From contig DGRE01000052.1 in assembly GCA_002389905.1 (NCBI GenBank), positions 1 through 64,000 on the forward strand: a DNA stretch of 64,000 nt. The letters are read 5' to 3'. This document shows, piece by piece, positions 34,504-43,341 of this stretch; position 1 is the stretch's first letter; every line of letters starts with the position of its first letter. This DNA comes from Hungatella sp. UBA4396. GTDB taxonomy: Bacteria; Bacillota; Clostridia; Lachnospirales; Lachnospiraceae. A program made the position numbers and the translations under genes. Under the pieces are notes generated by a model that made no database searches, was not told the DNA's origin, and saw only the letters and a program-made list of their open reading frames with translations.

Positions 34504-35949
34504 TTAATAGCCGGCCAGCCAGTCATAGAGTTCCTGGTATTTCATAGCCGATGTTTTCCATGAGTAATCCTTTGCCATGGCCCGGTCTATGATCTTATTC
34601 CATTCCCGTTTCTTATCGTAGTAAATCCCTTCTGCATACCGGATGGAACTGAGCATCTCATGAGCATTATAGTTAGAGAAGGTAAAACCTGTTCCCTTAT
34701 TTTCAAACTCATTATATGGCTCTACCGTATCCTTTAAACCGCCTGTTTCCCGTACAATGGGCACTGTTCCGTAGCGCAGTGACATAAGCTGGCTTAAGCC
34801 GCAGGGCTCAAACAGGGAGGGCATAAGAAACGCATCGCAGGACGCATAAATCTTATGGGACATAGCTTCTGAATAATAGATATTGGCAGAAACCTTATCC
34901 GGATACTTCCATGCATAGTGGCGGAACATATTTTCATACCGTTCCTCGCCTGTGCCGAGAACCACCAGCTGGATATCGTCCTGACATAGCTCGTCAATGA
35001 CGCACTGGATTAAGTCAAGCCCCTTCTGGTCTGTCAGTCTGGAAACAATTCCGATCATGAACTTCTTCTCATCCTGGTTCAATCCCAGTTCCCTCTGCAG
35101 GGCCCGTTTATTTTTGATCTTCTCCTTGCGGAAGTTCTTTGCATTGTAGGTCTGGTCGATATAGGAGTCGGTTTCAGGATCAAACTCCTCGTAGTCAATG
35201 CCGTTGACTATGCCCCTCAAGCTGCCCGCCCGTGCACGCATCAGGCCGTCTAAGCCCTCTCCGTAGAACGGCATCTTGATCTCTTCCGCATAGGTATCGC
35301 TGACCGTGGTGATGGCATCTGCATAGACGATGCCGCCCTTTAATAAATTTCCGTCCTTATATGCCTCCAGCTTATCAGGTGTGAAGTAATAATCCGGCAG
35401 GCAGGTAAACTTCTGTATTGTTTTAACATCCCATACACCTTGAAACTTTAAGTTGTGAATGGTGATTACTGATTTCATATTTTGGAAAAATTCGCCGTCG
35501 TGGAACCGGTCCTTTAAAAGAACAGGGATAAGAGCAGTCTGCCAGTCATGGCAATGAACCACATCCGGCTGGAATCCGATTACAGGAAGAGCAGATAAGG
35601 CTGCTCTGGAAAAGAAGCAGAACTTTTCCAAATCCTGATACCAGTCCCCATAAGGTTTTGCTCCGCTGAAATATTCTTCATTGTCGATAAAATAACAGGT
35701 AATGCCCTCATATACATACTGAAGAATTCCTACATATCTGCTTTTTCCCAGGTAGTCCATGTAGAAGTGATCCACATAGGTCATCTGGTTTCTCCATTCT
35801 TCTTTTATACACAAATATTTGGGAATCAATACTCTGACATCAAAATATTCCTTATCAAAGCACTTTGGAAGAGAACCCACCACATCCGCAAGTCCTCCTG
35901 TCTTGATAAAGGGTACTGCTTCTGATGCAACGAACAATATTTTCTTCAT
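34504..35949 (-). CDS. glgA: Glycogen (starch) synthase
   Basis: A protein of 481 residues, GT5 family. The ADP-glucose-binding KTGGLADV motif is at residues 17-24, and the C-terminal MPSLFEPCGLSQLMSLRYGTVPIVRETGGLKDTV block is complete. It elongates alpha-1,4-glucan from ADP-glucose. No other glycogen genes are in the window. CGGATAAGGGAGG precedes the ATG. Confidence 0.95.
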   Translation of the reverse strand: MKKILFVASEAVPFIKTGGLADVVGSLPKCFDKEYFDVRVLIPKYLCIKEEWRNQMTYVDHFYMDYLGKSRYVGILQYVYEGITCYFIDNEEYFSGAKPYGDWYQDLEKFCFFSRAALSALPVIGFQPDVVHCHDWQTALIPVLLKDRFHDGEFFQNMKSVITIHNLKFQGVWDVKTIQKFTCLPDYYFTPDKLEAYKDGNLLKGGIVYADAITTVSDTYAEEIKMPFYGEGLDGLMRARAGSLRGIVNGIDYEEFDPETDSYIDQTYNAKNFRKEKIKNKRALQRELGLNQDEKKFMIGIVSRLTDQKGLDLIQCVIDELCQDDIQLVVLGTGEERYENMFRHYAWKYPDKVSANIYYSEAMSHKIYASCDAFLMPSLFEPCGLSQLMSLRYGTVPIVRETGGLKDTVEPYNEFENKGTGFTFSNYNAHEMLSSIRYAEGIYYDKKREWNKIIDRAMAKDYSWKTSAMKYQELYDWLAGY

Positions 35950-36045
35950 ACATAACCTCCCTTATCCGGTTCACCCTTGGGTGTTGTCTGCTATTGTCTA
36001 GTATACTGCATTTTCCGGAAATAAGGAAGTATTAAACCTTAAAAT

Positions 36046-36852
36046 TTAAGAAAGTTTTTTGTAATCCAGTCTGATTTTATCGGCTATCAGTGCAATAAAC
36101 TCGGAATTGGTCGGTTTTCCTTTTCCGGTGCTTACGGTGTAACCGAACAATTCATTAATGGTGTCCATTTTGCCCCGGCTCCAGGCCACTTCAATGGCAT
36201 GGCGGATAGCCCGTTCCACACGGCTGGGCGTTGTCTGGTGCTTCTTTGCAATAGAGGGGTAAAGGATTTTGGTCACAGAAGTAAGCATCTCCTGGTCCTG
36301 TACTGATATCACAATAGCATCACGGAGATACTGGTAGCCTTTTATGTGGGCGGGGATTCCGATTTCATGAAGCATCTGGGTGACATCATTCTCTAAATTC
36401 TGCTCCATGTATTCCAATTTGTTGACATAAGGCTTTACCTTTTTCATCCCCTGAAGACTGGGAGTTTTTGTCTTTCTCTGGCCTACCCTGCGCACCTTAT
36501 CGACGATGATGTCCTTGCTGAAGGGCTTCATTATGTAGTAATTTGCCCCCATACGGAACGCATCCTCGGTAATATTCTCGCTTCCTGCCGCAGTTACCAT
36601 GATAAACGACGGTATTTTTGAAATAGTGCCGTTTCCTCTGACACGTTCCATCACTGTGATTCCGTCCATCCTCGGCATGATTACGTCCAATAAGACAACA
36701 TCCGGATTTGTTTTCAGTATCATGTTATAGGCGTCTTCGCCATTGTCTGCTTTTCCAACTACGTGGAAATCAGATTCTCCCTCCAGTATATCATTCAGCA
36801 GATTTAATGTCTGCAGGTTATCATCGGCAATCGCAATACTAATTTGTGACAT
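36046..36852 (-). CDS. spo0A: Sporulation response regulator Spo0A
   Basis: A protein of 268 residues from ATG 36852 behind GGGAGGAGAG; an ORF extending to 37014 crosses the promoter and is not used. The receiver domain has acidic Asp10/Asp11, the phosphorylation site Asp56 (VVLLDVIMPRMDG) and Lys in the YYIMKPF motif. The C-terminal DNA-binding domain (about 155-268) contains the Spo0A-specific HQTTPSRVERAIRHAIEVAW helix. It is the master regulator of spore formation. The gene follows spoIVB, as in most spore formers, and has its own promoter with Spo0A-box sites upstream. Confidence 0.97.
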   Translation of the reverse strand: MSQISIAIADDNLQTLNLLNDILEGESDFHVVGKADNGEDAYNMILKTNPDVVLLDVIMPRMDGITVMERVRGNGTISKIPSFIMVTAAGSENITEDAFRMGANYYIMKPFSKDIIVDKVRRVGQRKTKTPSLQGMKKVKPYVNKLEYMEQNLENDVTQMLHEIGIPAHIKGYQYLRDAIVISVQDQEMLTSVTKILYPSIAKKHQTTPSRVERAIRHAIEVAWSRGKMDTINELFGYTVSTGKGKPTNSEFIALIADKIRLDYKKLS

Positions 36853-36948
36853 ATTGATACTCTCCTCCCTGGTTTTGGTGTTTTTAACACGTTTTTTTGA
36901 TACAGTTTTTAACAAGTTTTTTGTAACTTTTTTAACGAGTGTATTGAC

Positions 36949-36978
36949 ATTATAGACTTGGCCTGGCTTATGCCGCAA
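36949..36978 (-). promoter_or_regulatory. Predicted spo0A promoter
   Basis: Minus strand TTGCGG (36973-36978), an 18-nt spacer, TATAAT (36949-36954), giving a leader of about 90 nt. The leader carries three GTTAAAAA units. Confidence 0.6.
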
Positions 36979-36996
36979 TGGAATTCTGTCGCATTC

Positions 36997-37003
36997 TTCG
37001 ACA
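36997..37003 (-). promoter_or_regulatory. Spo0A box 1
   Basis: Perfect TGTCGAA core (within TTTTGTCGAA) on the minus strand, 18 bp upstream of the spo0A -35. Confidence 0.65.
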
Positions 37004-37055
37004 AAACATGACAATTTTGGGGCGAATTTTGGTGGCTATTTCTTTTTTTCGAGGG

Positions 37056-37062
37056 TGTCGAA
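37056..37062 (+). promoter_or_regulatory. Spo0A box 2
   Basis: Perfect TGTCGAA core on the plus strand, about 77 bp upstream of the spo0A -35. Confidence 0.5.
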
Positions 37063-37190
37063 AGAGGTATTGTGGCTTGGGAGTGGGACGGCTGGTTTTT
37101 TAGAGGGTGTTGAAAATTGATATTACTTGTCAATGGAAAAATTTGGGGGTGTATGTGATTATAGTAACATACTTTGGAGGGGATGAGAAG

Positions 37191-37220
37191 AGTTAAAAAC
37201 AGTTAAAAAGAGTTAAAATT
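37191..37220. repeat. Three tandem 10-bp AGTTAAAA-type repeats
   Basis: AGTTAAAAAC, AGTTAAAAAG and AGTTAAAATT follow each other without gaps between the spo0A control region and hairpin element A. Confidence 0.8.
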
Positions 37221-37227
37221 GATTGGC

Positions 37228-37344
37228 TGGTCCGCCGGGGCAACCGATGATGCCCGCAGGGCACCATCGGTTGCGGGGCTTTCGCCCCATAGGCCATTCG
37301 CAAAAAAGCTGCTCATGCAAGTAAACTTGCATCGCAGCTTTTTT
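37228..37344. repeat. Composite hairpin element A (terminator of spoIVB)
   Basis: Three adjacent hairpins. 37241-37273: CAACCGATG and TGCCC arms around a GCA loop. 37275-37288: GGGGC-TTTC-GCCCC. 37302-37344: AAAAAAGCTGC / GCAGCTTTTTT outer stem and ATGCAAG / CTTGCAT inner stem. Read on the minus strand the last one comes first after spoIVB and is a good intrinsic terminator. Element B at 48190-48345 has the same design. Confidence 0.8.
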
Positions 37345-37362
37345 ACTCCTGTCCTGCCCGGC

Positions 37363-38637
37363 TCAATGGGATAGCATGTTTTCAATAAATATCCCATACC
37401 CTCTGGTTGAGTCCTGTATAAACACATGGGTCACCGCCCCCACCAGCTTCCCATCTTGTATAATAGGCGATCCGCTCATCCCTTGTACAATCCCTCCGGT
37501 AAGAGCCAGCAAATCCGGATCAGTAACCTTAATCACCATTCCTTTGCTCTTATGGGACGTAGAATAATCCACCCGCTGAATCTCAATCTCATAATCCCGG
37601 ATACTCCCGGATACGTTGCTTCTTATATGGGCAATTCCTTTTTTAATATCCTGGCGGTATCCAATGGGGATGGCATCCTGAGCCAGCTTTTGCTTAAATC
37701 TGTCATTTACCTTTCCGAAAATCCCCTCTTCTGTATTTGCTGTAATCGTTCCCAAGGTGGAACCCGGTCCGTAATAAATGACTCCGCTCATAACCCCCGG
37801 TTTTCCAAAGGTTCCTTTTTCAATTCCCAAAATAGCTGTTTCATAAAGAGATCCTTCCGTAATCTGGACCACATCTCCTGTGTCGCTGTCGCTGATTCCA
37901 TGGCCTAAGGCACCGAACTGGCCGTTCATGTCCACATAGGTCATGGTTCCGATTCCCTGAGTGTCATCTCTGACCCAGACGCCCAGCTTGTAGGTTCCGT
38001 CGTCTGCCTCTACGGGAGTCATTTTTACATCAATATCCTCGCCATTCCGTCTGACCCTGAGAACTGCCTCGGAAGTACCGATCTTTCCCAATTCGCTCAT
38101 CAGGGCTTCCTTATCTGTCAAAGGAGTGCCGTTAATGGTTTCAATGTAATCTCCGGACTGGAGAATTCCAAATGCCGGTGTGGCGGTCATACCGTCCTTT
38201 TGGGTGATATCTCCTGTACCGATTACCAGGATGCCGTCCGATTTTAAATAGATTCCAACAGGAGTACCGCAGGGAACCGCATATTTGGTATCCACCACAT
38301 TGACCTGTATATCCTTTAACTGAATCCAGCCAAACAGCTTTAATCCCAGCTTATAACTGCCCTGATTTTCTGAATATACAGAAAAAGGCTGGTTTACCTG
38401 TAAATGGATCTGGTCGGAAGGAATATTGGAACCATTGTTTAAAACCACTTCTTCACTGTCGGAATACAGCGTTACATCAAAAGGCATGGAGAAATGAAAC
38501 TGTTCTTCTTCCTCTGCAACGATATTCAATTTGTCTGGAATCACCCGCTTCATATAGAACCAGGTAAATCCGATACAAAAAACCAGACTGATCCAGAACA
38601 TCCTTACGATAAGTCTGTGAATCCTCTTTTTTTCCAT
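37363..38637 (-). CDS. spoIVB: SpoIVB serine peptidase
   Basis: A protein of 424 residues: N-terminal membrane anchor (about 13-28), PDZ domain (about 125-205: TPAFGILQSGDYIETINGTP), then an S55 peptidase domain. The catalytic serine is Ser390 in GMSGSP and the histidine lies in GALGHGIS. SpoIVB is secreted by the forespore into the intermembrane space and triggers pro-sigma-K processing through SpoIVFA. It lies between the recN/DUF554 unit and spo0A. AGGAGG precedes the start. Confidence 0.96.
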   Translation of the reverse strand: MEKKRIHRLIVRMFWISLVFCIGFTWFYMKRVIPDKLNIVAEEEEQFHFSMPFDVTLYSDSEEVVLNNGSNIPSDQIHLQVNQPFSVYSENQGSYKLGLKLFGWIQLKDIQVNVVDTKYAVPCGTPVGIYLKSDGILVIGTGDITQKDGMTATPAFGILQSGDYIETINGTPLTDKEALMSELGKIGTSEAVLRVRRNGEDIDVKMTPVEADDGTYKLGVWVRDDTQGIGTMTYVDMNGQFGALGHGISDSDTGDVVQITEGSLYETAILGIEKGTFGKPGVMSGVIYYGPGSTLGTITANTEEGIFGKVNDRFKQKLAQDAIPIGYRQDIKKGIAHIRSNVSGSIRDYEIEIQRVDYSTSHKSKGMVIKVTDPDLLALTGGIVQGMSGSPIIQDGKLVGAVTHVFIQDSTRGYGIFIENMLSH

Positions 38638-38781
38638 CTCACATACCTCCTTAGATGAATGAAAGGAGACAAATTTTTTTGACTCCTCTCTTAGTATGTG
38701 AGAAATTATTTAAATCACACTGTCATATTTTAGTTGTAACTATTTTCTTTCGGTGGCAGCATTATAACAGAATAAAATTTT

Positions 38782-39498
38782 TCAAAGAATAAAAGCAAAC
38801 ATTACGGCAAAAAATATAGCAGGAAGTAAATTCGCTACCTTGATAATTTTTCCCCAGACCAGGTTGACGCCCACGCAAAAAATTAAAACAGAACCGGTTA
38901 AAGACAGATTGGACAAAGCCTGAACCGTCATAACCGGCTCAATCAATCCAGCCAAAAGAGTGATCAGTCCCTGAAATATCCCTACAGGAACAGCAGAAAA
39001 AATACAACCTTTTCCAAGAGAAACAGTCATGACCAAAATGATAATCATATCCAGAAGTCCTTTGACTGCAAGAACGGAATAATCCCCGGAAATGCCGTCC
39101 TTAATGGCTCCTACCACTGCCATGGCTCCGATGCAGACCGTAAGGGAGGCTGTCACAAATCCATCTACAAACTTAGTATCCCCGCTGCTGTTTGTTTTTA
39201 TTTTAAGCCATTCCCCAAAATGTTCCATAGCCAGCTCAATGTTCAGCCACTCCCCCACCAGGGCGCCTATAAAAAATGAAAGAATCAGCATAATGGTCCC
39301 ACCGGACACAAGCTCTCCCTGGGAGATTGCCAGCATCTCCTCCATAACGCCCCCGATTCCAAGAATCATGACACTGATCCCCGCAGCGCTCATTAAGGTA
39401 GCCTGATACCGCTCCTCCATTTTTCTTCCAAAAAGAAGACCCCCAAGGCCGCCTGCTGCAATCCCCGCCACATTGATCAACGTTCCAATTCCAATCAT
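38782..39498 (-). CDS. DUF554 family membrane protein
   Basis: A protein of 238 residues with six or seven hydrophobic helices; IGTLINVAGIAAGGLGGLLFG at the start and GGTIMLILSFFIGALVGEWLNIE, then MAVVGAIKDGISGDYS, are typical of the YdfK-like DUF554 family. Its transport function is unproven. Its ATG overlaps the recN stop by 4 bp, so it is translationally coupled to recN; it is not part of this block in Bacillus. Confidence 0.88.
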   Translation of the reverse strand: MIGIGTLINVAGIAAGGLGGLLFGRKMEERYQATLMSAAGISVMILGIGGVMEEMLAISQGELVSGGTIMLILSFFIGALVGEWLNIELAMEHFGEWLKIKTNSSGDTKFVDGFVTASLTVCIGAMAVVGAIKDGISGDYSVLAVKGLLDMIIILVMTVSLGKGCIFSAVPVGIFQGLITLLAGLIEPVMTVQALSNLSLTGSVLIFCVGVNLVWGKIIKVANLLPAIFFAVMFAFIL

Positions 39499-41177
39499 CT
39501 TTTCGTACTCCCGGCTGTCTTTATCTCTTTTTTTGCCATTTTCTTCATTTCCCTTGCATTGGCCCTCACCGCTTCTGTGATCTCCACGCCGCCTAAAAGC
39601 CTTGCCAGCTCCTCTACCATCTCTTCCTCCTCAAGACGGCGTATGGAAGTGGAGGTGCGTCCCTCTTCCACTGCCTTTGCGATTTCATAGTGGCAGTCAG
39701 CCATGGCCGCAATCTGGGGCAGATGGGTAATGCAGATCACCTGATGATTCCCTGCGATATAAACCAGCTTTTCCGACACCTTCTGGGCCGTGCGCCCGCT
39801 GATTCCCGTATCAATTTCATCAAAAATCAAGGTGGGAATGTCGTCCGTATCCGCCAGCACCGTCTTAATGGCCAGCATGATCCTGGACAGCTCTCCACCG
39901 GAAGCCACCATGCCCAAGGGCTTTAAAGGCTCTCCCGGATTGGTGGAAATTACAAACTCTGCCTCATCATATCCATTGGCCGTATAGTGATCAAGGCGTG
40001 AAAATTCCATGGAAAATTCCACGTCAATAAAATTCAAGTCCAAAAGCCCTTCCTTGATCTTTTCCGTCAGCTCTCCGGCCGTTTGCTTTCTCATCTCAGA
40101 CAATTGGGCGCAAAGAAGCTCCAGACGGTCTGAAACCCTTTTCAGATCCTCTGCCGTCCGGTTTCTGACCGCATCATAGTCCTCCAGCTCTTCCAAACGC
40201 CTTTGTTTTTCTTCCAGATTGATAAAAATCTGATCCAGGCTTCCTCCGTACTTGGCCTGCAGGCTGCGGATAACGTCGAGCCGTTCCTCTGTCTGCCTGT
40301 ATTCCTCCTCATCAAAAGACATCTTGTCCATATAGGAGGTGATTTCATGGCTGATGTCCCTTAAAATAGAGTCCGCATCAAAAAGCTGGTCCAGTATGGT
40401 GCTCAAGCCCTTGTCATAGGAAGCTACAGATTCCACTTCTTTTAAAGCCTTTCCCACCACATCTGAATTCACAGCAGAATAAGCCAAAGAAAGGCTTTCT
40501 CCAATTTTTTTTGCATGAGAAAAGAAGCGGTATCTGGAGGACAGTTCTTCCTCCTCTCCCTCTCTCAGCCCGGCATTTTCGATTTCTTCGATCTCAAAGC
40601 GGATAAAGTCCATTTCCCTCAGCCTGGTCTCTTCATCCAGACGGAAAGAGGCCAGACGGTCCTTTAAGCGAAGGTATTCCCCATAAGTTTCACCGATATT
40701 CTTTTTTAGCTCATGGGATTTTTTCTCCTGGTAGCGGTCCAGGATTGCAAGATGCTTGGATTTGTAGAGTAAAGACTGATGTTCATGCTGTCCATGAATA
40801 TCGATCAGAAGGCCGGTAATATCCCGCAGCTTTCCTGCGGTCACCGTTTCATCATTGATTTTGCTTAAGCTTCTGGAGGGCATGATCTTTTTTGATATAA
40901 TGACCGTGCCATCCTGGTCGGGCTGGACATCAAGCTCCTGAAGCAGGCGGATTTTTTCAGGTTCCCTGACCGTAAAAATCAGCTCCACATAAGCGTATTC
41001 CGCCCCTTTTCTTATAATATCCTTGGGCACCTTGCCCCCCAGGGCAATGGTGACCGAGCCGATGATAATGGATTTTCCTGCTCCGGTTTCTCCGGTCAGG
41101 ACGTTAAAGCCATCCTGAAATTCCACATCGGCCTTTTCAATCAACGCCAGATTCTTTACATGTAATTCTGAAAGCAT
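39495..41177 (-). CDS. recN: DNA repair protein RecN
   Basis: A protein of 560 residues, SMC-like. Walker A is GETGAGKS (residues 29-36), the two coiled-coil arms span about 150-390, and the C-terminal ABC signature VASGGELSRIMLAIK and Walker B TLIFDEIDTGISG complete the ATPase. It acts in double-strand break repair. It is in the conserved argR-recN-spoIVB order and follows argR by 12 bp. Confidence 0.96.
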   Translation of the reverse strand: MLSELHVKNLALIEKADVEFQDGFNVLTGETGAGKSIIIGSVTIALGGKVPKDIIRKGAEYAYVELIFTVREPEKIRLLQELDVQPDQDGTVIISKKIMPSRSLSKINDETVTAGKLRDITGLLIDIHGQHEHQSLLYKSKHLAILDRYQEKKSHELKKNIGETYGEYLRLKDRLASFRLDEETRLREMDFIRFEIEEIENAGLREGEEEELSSRYRFFSHAKKIGESLSLAYSAVNSDVVGKALKEVESVASYDKGLSTILDQLFDADSILRDISHEITSYMDKMSFDEEEYRQTEERLDVIRSLQAKYGGSLDQIFINLEEKQRRLEELEDYDAVRNRTAEDLKRVSDRLELLCAQLSEMRKQTAGELTEKIKEGLLDLNFIDVEFSMEFSRLDHYTANGYDEAEFVISTNPGEPLKPLGMVASGGELSRIMLAIKTVLADTDDIPTLIFDEIDTGISGRTAQKVSEKLVYIAGNHQVICITHLPQIAAMADCHYEIAKAVEEGRTSTSIRRLEEEEMVEELARLLGGVEITEAVRANAREMKKMAKKEIKTAGSTKR

Positions 41178-41189
41178 GTCACCGCTCCT

Positions 41190-41639
41190 TTATCCTGCAA
41201 TGAGTTTTTTCAATTTTTCCATCATAAGTATGGTATCATCAGTGGTTCGAATGGCGCACATAATGGTATCATCCCCTGCGATACAGCCCACCATCTCGCT
41301 GAAATGAAGGGCATCAAGAGCAGCCGCTACAGCCATAGCCATGCCGGATACGGTCTTGATGACCAAAATGTTCTGGGCCATATCCATAGACATATAGCCA
41401 TCCTTTAAAATCCTGATATATTTATCGCTGAAAGAGTTCTGGTTTTGAAGCACCACATACCGCTGTTTCCCTGACTCAGACTGGATCTTGGTCAGTTTCA
41501 GTTCTCTGATATCTCTGGAAACAGTGGCCTGGGTCACTGCAAAACCAGCCTGATTTAAATAATCAGCCAGTTCCTCCTGAGTTTCAATCTCGTGTTTTCC
41601 GATGAGTTCCACAATCTTGCTGTGTCGTTCCAGTTTCAT
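41190..41639 (-). CDS. argR: Arginine repressor ArgR/AhrC
   Basis: A protein of 149 residues. The N-terminal winged helix (KIVELIGKHEIETQEELADYL, QATVSRDIRELKL) and the C-terminal arginine-binding hexamer domain (VGCIAGDDTIMCAIRT) are both present. It controls arginine synthesis and use in response to arginine. It sits between nadK and recN, as in Firmicutes generally, where its role in this operon is not related to repair. Confidence 0.95.
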   Translation of the reverse strand: MKLERHSKIVELIGKHEIETQEELADYLNQAGFAVTQATVSRDIRELKLTKIQSESGKQRYVVLQNQNSFSDKYIRILKDGYMSMDMAQNILVIKTVSGMAMAVAAALDALHFSEMVGCIAGDDTIMCAIRTTDDTILMMEKLKKLIAG

Positions 41640-41650
41640 AGCGCCTCCTT

Positions 41651-42502
41651 CTATATACCAGCCATCTTATTGCGCAGGTTATCTAAAAAAGATATGTTTT
41701 TCAGTTTCACCAGGATGGTCTTAATATCCGCCTGCCGTATCTCAATACAATCACCGGGATAAAGCTCCATAGCCGTATCCCCGTCAAATACTGCCGCCTG
41801 GCACACACCCTTTTCTCCCATCAGCTCAATCTGAATCCAGTCATCAGCAGAAAGCACAATGCTTCTGGCATTTAAGGCATGGGAACAGATGGGGGTCAGG
41901 ACCACCATCTTGGAATCCGGGACAATAATAGGCCCGCCTGCGGAAAGGTTGTAAGCCGTGGAACCGGTGGGTGTGGCGGCGATCAGCCCGTCAGCCCTGT
42001 ATTCATTTAAAAATTCCTGGTTGACAAAAACTTTCAGCTGCAGCATTTTTACAAGCCCGCTTCTGGTCATGACAATCTCATTTAAAGCGATGTCCTGGGC
42101 AATGACCTTTCCGTCCCGGTAGGCGCAGCCGCTTAACATCATCCGCTCCTCCAGCCTGTAGTCATTGGCCAGCAGTGAGGAAAGAGCGTCTTTGATCTCC
42201 TCATTGCGGGATACCTGTGTCAGATATCCAAGAGTTCCCCTGTTGATTCCAAGCATGGGAATATTCTTCCCTGCCAGATCTCTGGCAGCCTGAATCAGCG
42301 TGCCGTCACCTCCCAGAGTAATGATACACTCCGTCTCATCAGGTACTGTGGAAGCGTCGGTATAATGCTTTCCTGTTCTCCCTCTGTCCCGTTCTCCAAT
42401 CCGGCAGACAGCTCCCTGTTTTTCCAGATAGCTGCAGATATCCCCGGCAGTTTCCCTGGCTCCCTTTTTCTCCGGATTCATGATCACAAAAAAATGCTTC
42501 AT
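41651..42502 (-). CDS. nadK: NAD kinase
   Basis: A protein of 283 residues with the NAD-kinase GGDGT motif (ITLGGDGTLIQAARD), the GTLGYLTQV segment and the ATPTGSTAYNLSAGGPI loop. It makes NADP from NAD. It is the seventh gene of the nusB-to-recN run. Confidence 0.95.
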   Translation of the reverse strand: MKHFFVIMNPEKKGARETAGDICSYLEKQGAVCRIGERDRGRTGKHYTDASTVPDETECIITLGGDGTLIQAARDLAGKNIPMLGINRGTLGYLTQVSRNEEIKDALSSLLANDYRLEERMMLSGCAYRDGKVIAQDIALNEIVMTRSGLVKMLQLKVFVNQEFLNEYRADGLIAATPTGSTAYNLSAGGPIIVPDSKMVVLTPICSHALNARSIVLSADDWIQIELMGEKGVCQAAVFDGDTAMELYPGDCIEIRQADIKTILVKLKNISFLDNLRNKMAGI

Positions 42503-42540
42503 AGTAAGTTTTTATCTGCCTTTCCTCAGTGTTGTCCACA

Positions 42541-43341
42541 TCATAAGTCTGTATGAGCCTCTTTCACGGTCTTTTCCGGATCTAAAGCATGGTCCGGGCA
42601 GACTTCTTCCTGATGGTTCTTTAAATGGAGCAAATATTCAATATTTCCTTCCGGTCCCTTAATAGGCGAATACTCCAGGTGAAGGGGCAAAAGCCCAATG
42701 CTCACTGCATGGGCAATTACCTGTTCAATGACCTCCAGATGGACAGAGCTTTCCCTTACCACTCCCTTTTTTCCCACCTTTTCCCGCCCCGCTTCAAACT
42801 GAGGCTTAATGAGACAGACAATCTCTCCATCTTCTGTCAGAAGGTTTTTCACTGGTCCCAGTACCTTTTTCAGGGAAATAAAAGAAACGTCAATGGAAGA
42901 AAATTCAATCTTATCGTTAATATCTTCTGATGTCACATAGCGGATATTGGTCTTTTCCATACAGACCACACGGGAATCATTGCGAAGCTTCCATGCAAGC
43001 TGGCCGTGTCCTACATCTACTGCATAAACCTTGACAGCGCCGTTTTGAAGCATACAGTCTGTAAAGCCTCCCGTAGAAGCCCCCACATCCATGCACACTT
43101 TTCCTTCCAGGGTCACATCAAAGTGAGTCATGGCCTTTTCAAGCTTTAACCCTCCCCGGCTTACATATTTCAGTGTGCTTCCCCTCACTTCAATGGCTGA
43201 TGTTTCTTCAAAGGAAGTTCCTGCCTTATCCTCTTTTTCTCCATCCACATAGACGATTCCGGCCATAATAATTGCCTTCGCCTTTTCCCTGGATTCAGCC
43301 AGTCCGTGCTTTACCAAAAGTACATCCAATCGTTCTTTCAT
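42541..43341 (-). CDS. tlyA: TlyA family rRNA 2'-O-methyltransferase
   Basis: A protein of 266 residues. An N-terminal S4 RNA-binding domain (RLDVLLVKHGLAESREKAKAIIMAG) precedes an FtsJ-like Rossmann methyltransferase (VCMDVGASTGGFTDCML, DVSFISLKKVL). It probably methylates rRNA; the Mycobacterium relative modifies 16S and 23S rRNA. The start at 43341 forms an ATGA overlap with the dxs stop and is preferred over ATG 43362. Confidence 0.92.
   Translation of the reverse strand: MKERLDVLLVKHGLAESREKAKAIIMAGIVYVDGEKEDKAGTSFEETSAIEVRGSTLKYVSRGGLKLEKAMTHFDVTLEGKVCMDVGASTGGFTDCMLQNGAVKVYAVDVGHGQLAWKLRNDSRVVCMEKTNIRYVTSEDINDKIEFSSIDVSFISLKKVLGPVKNLLTEDGEIVCLIKPQFEAGREKVGKKGVVRESSVHLEVIEQVIAHAVSIGLLPLHLEYSPIKGPEGNIEYLLHLKNHQEEVCPDHALDPEKTVKEAHTDL

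Noticed and set aside
36853..37014. 54-residue N-terminal extension of Spo0A
   Set aside because: It crosses the predicted -10 and a Spo0A box and is not part of the family; ATG 36852 has a strong ribosome binding site.
37203..37427. 74-codon minus-strand open frame
   Set aside because: It runs through hairpin element A and the end of spoIVB; no ribosome binding site.
38692..38698. CATACTA on the minus strand as a sigma-F/G -10 for spoIVB
   Set aside because: No acceptable -35 was found at the expected distance, so it is not listed as a promoter.
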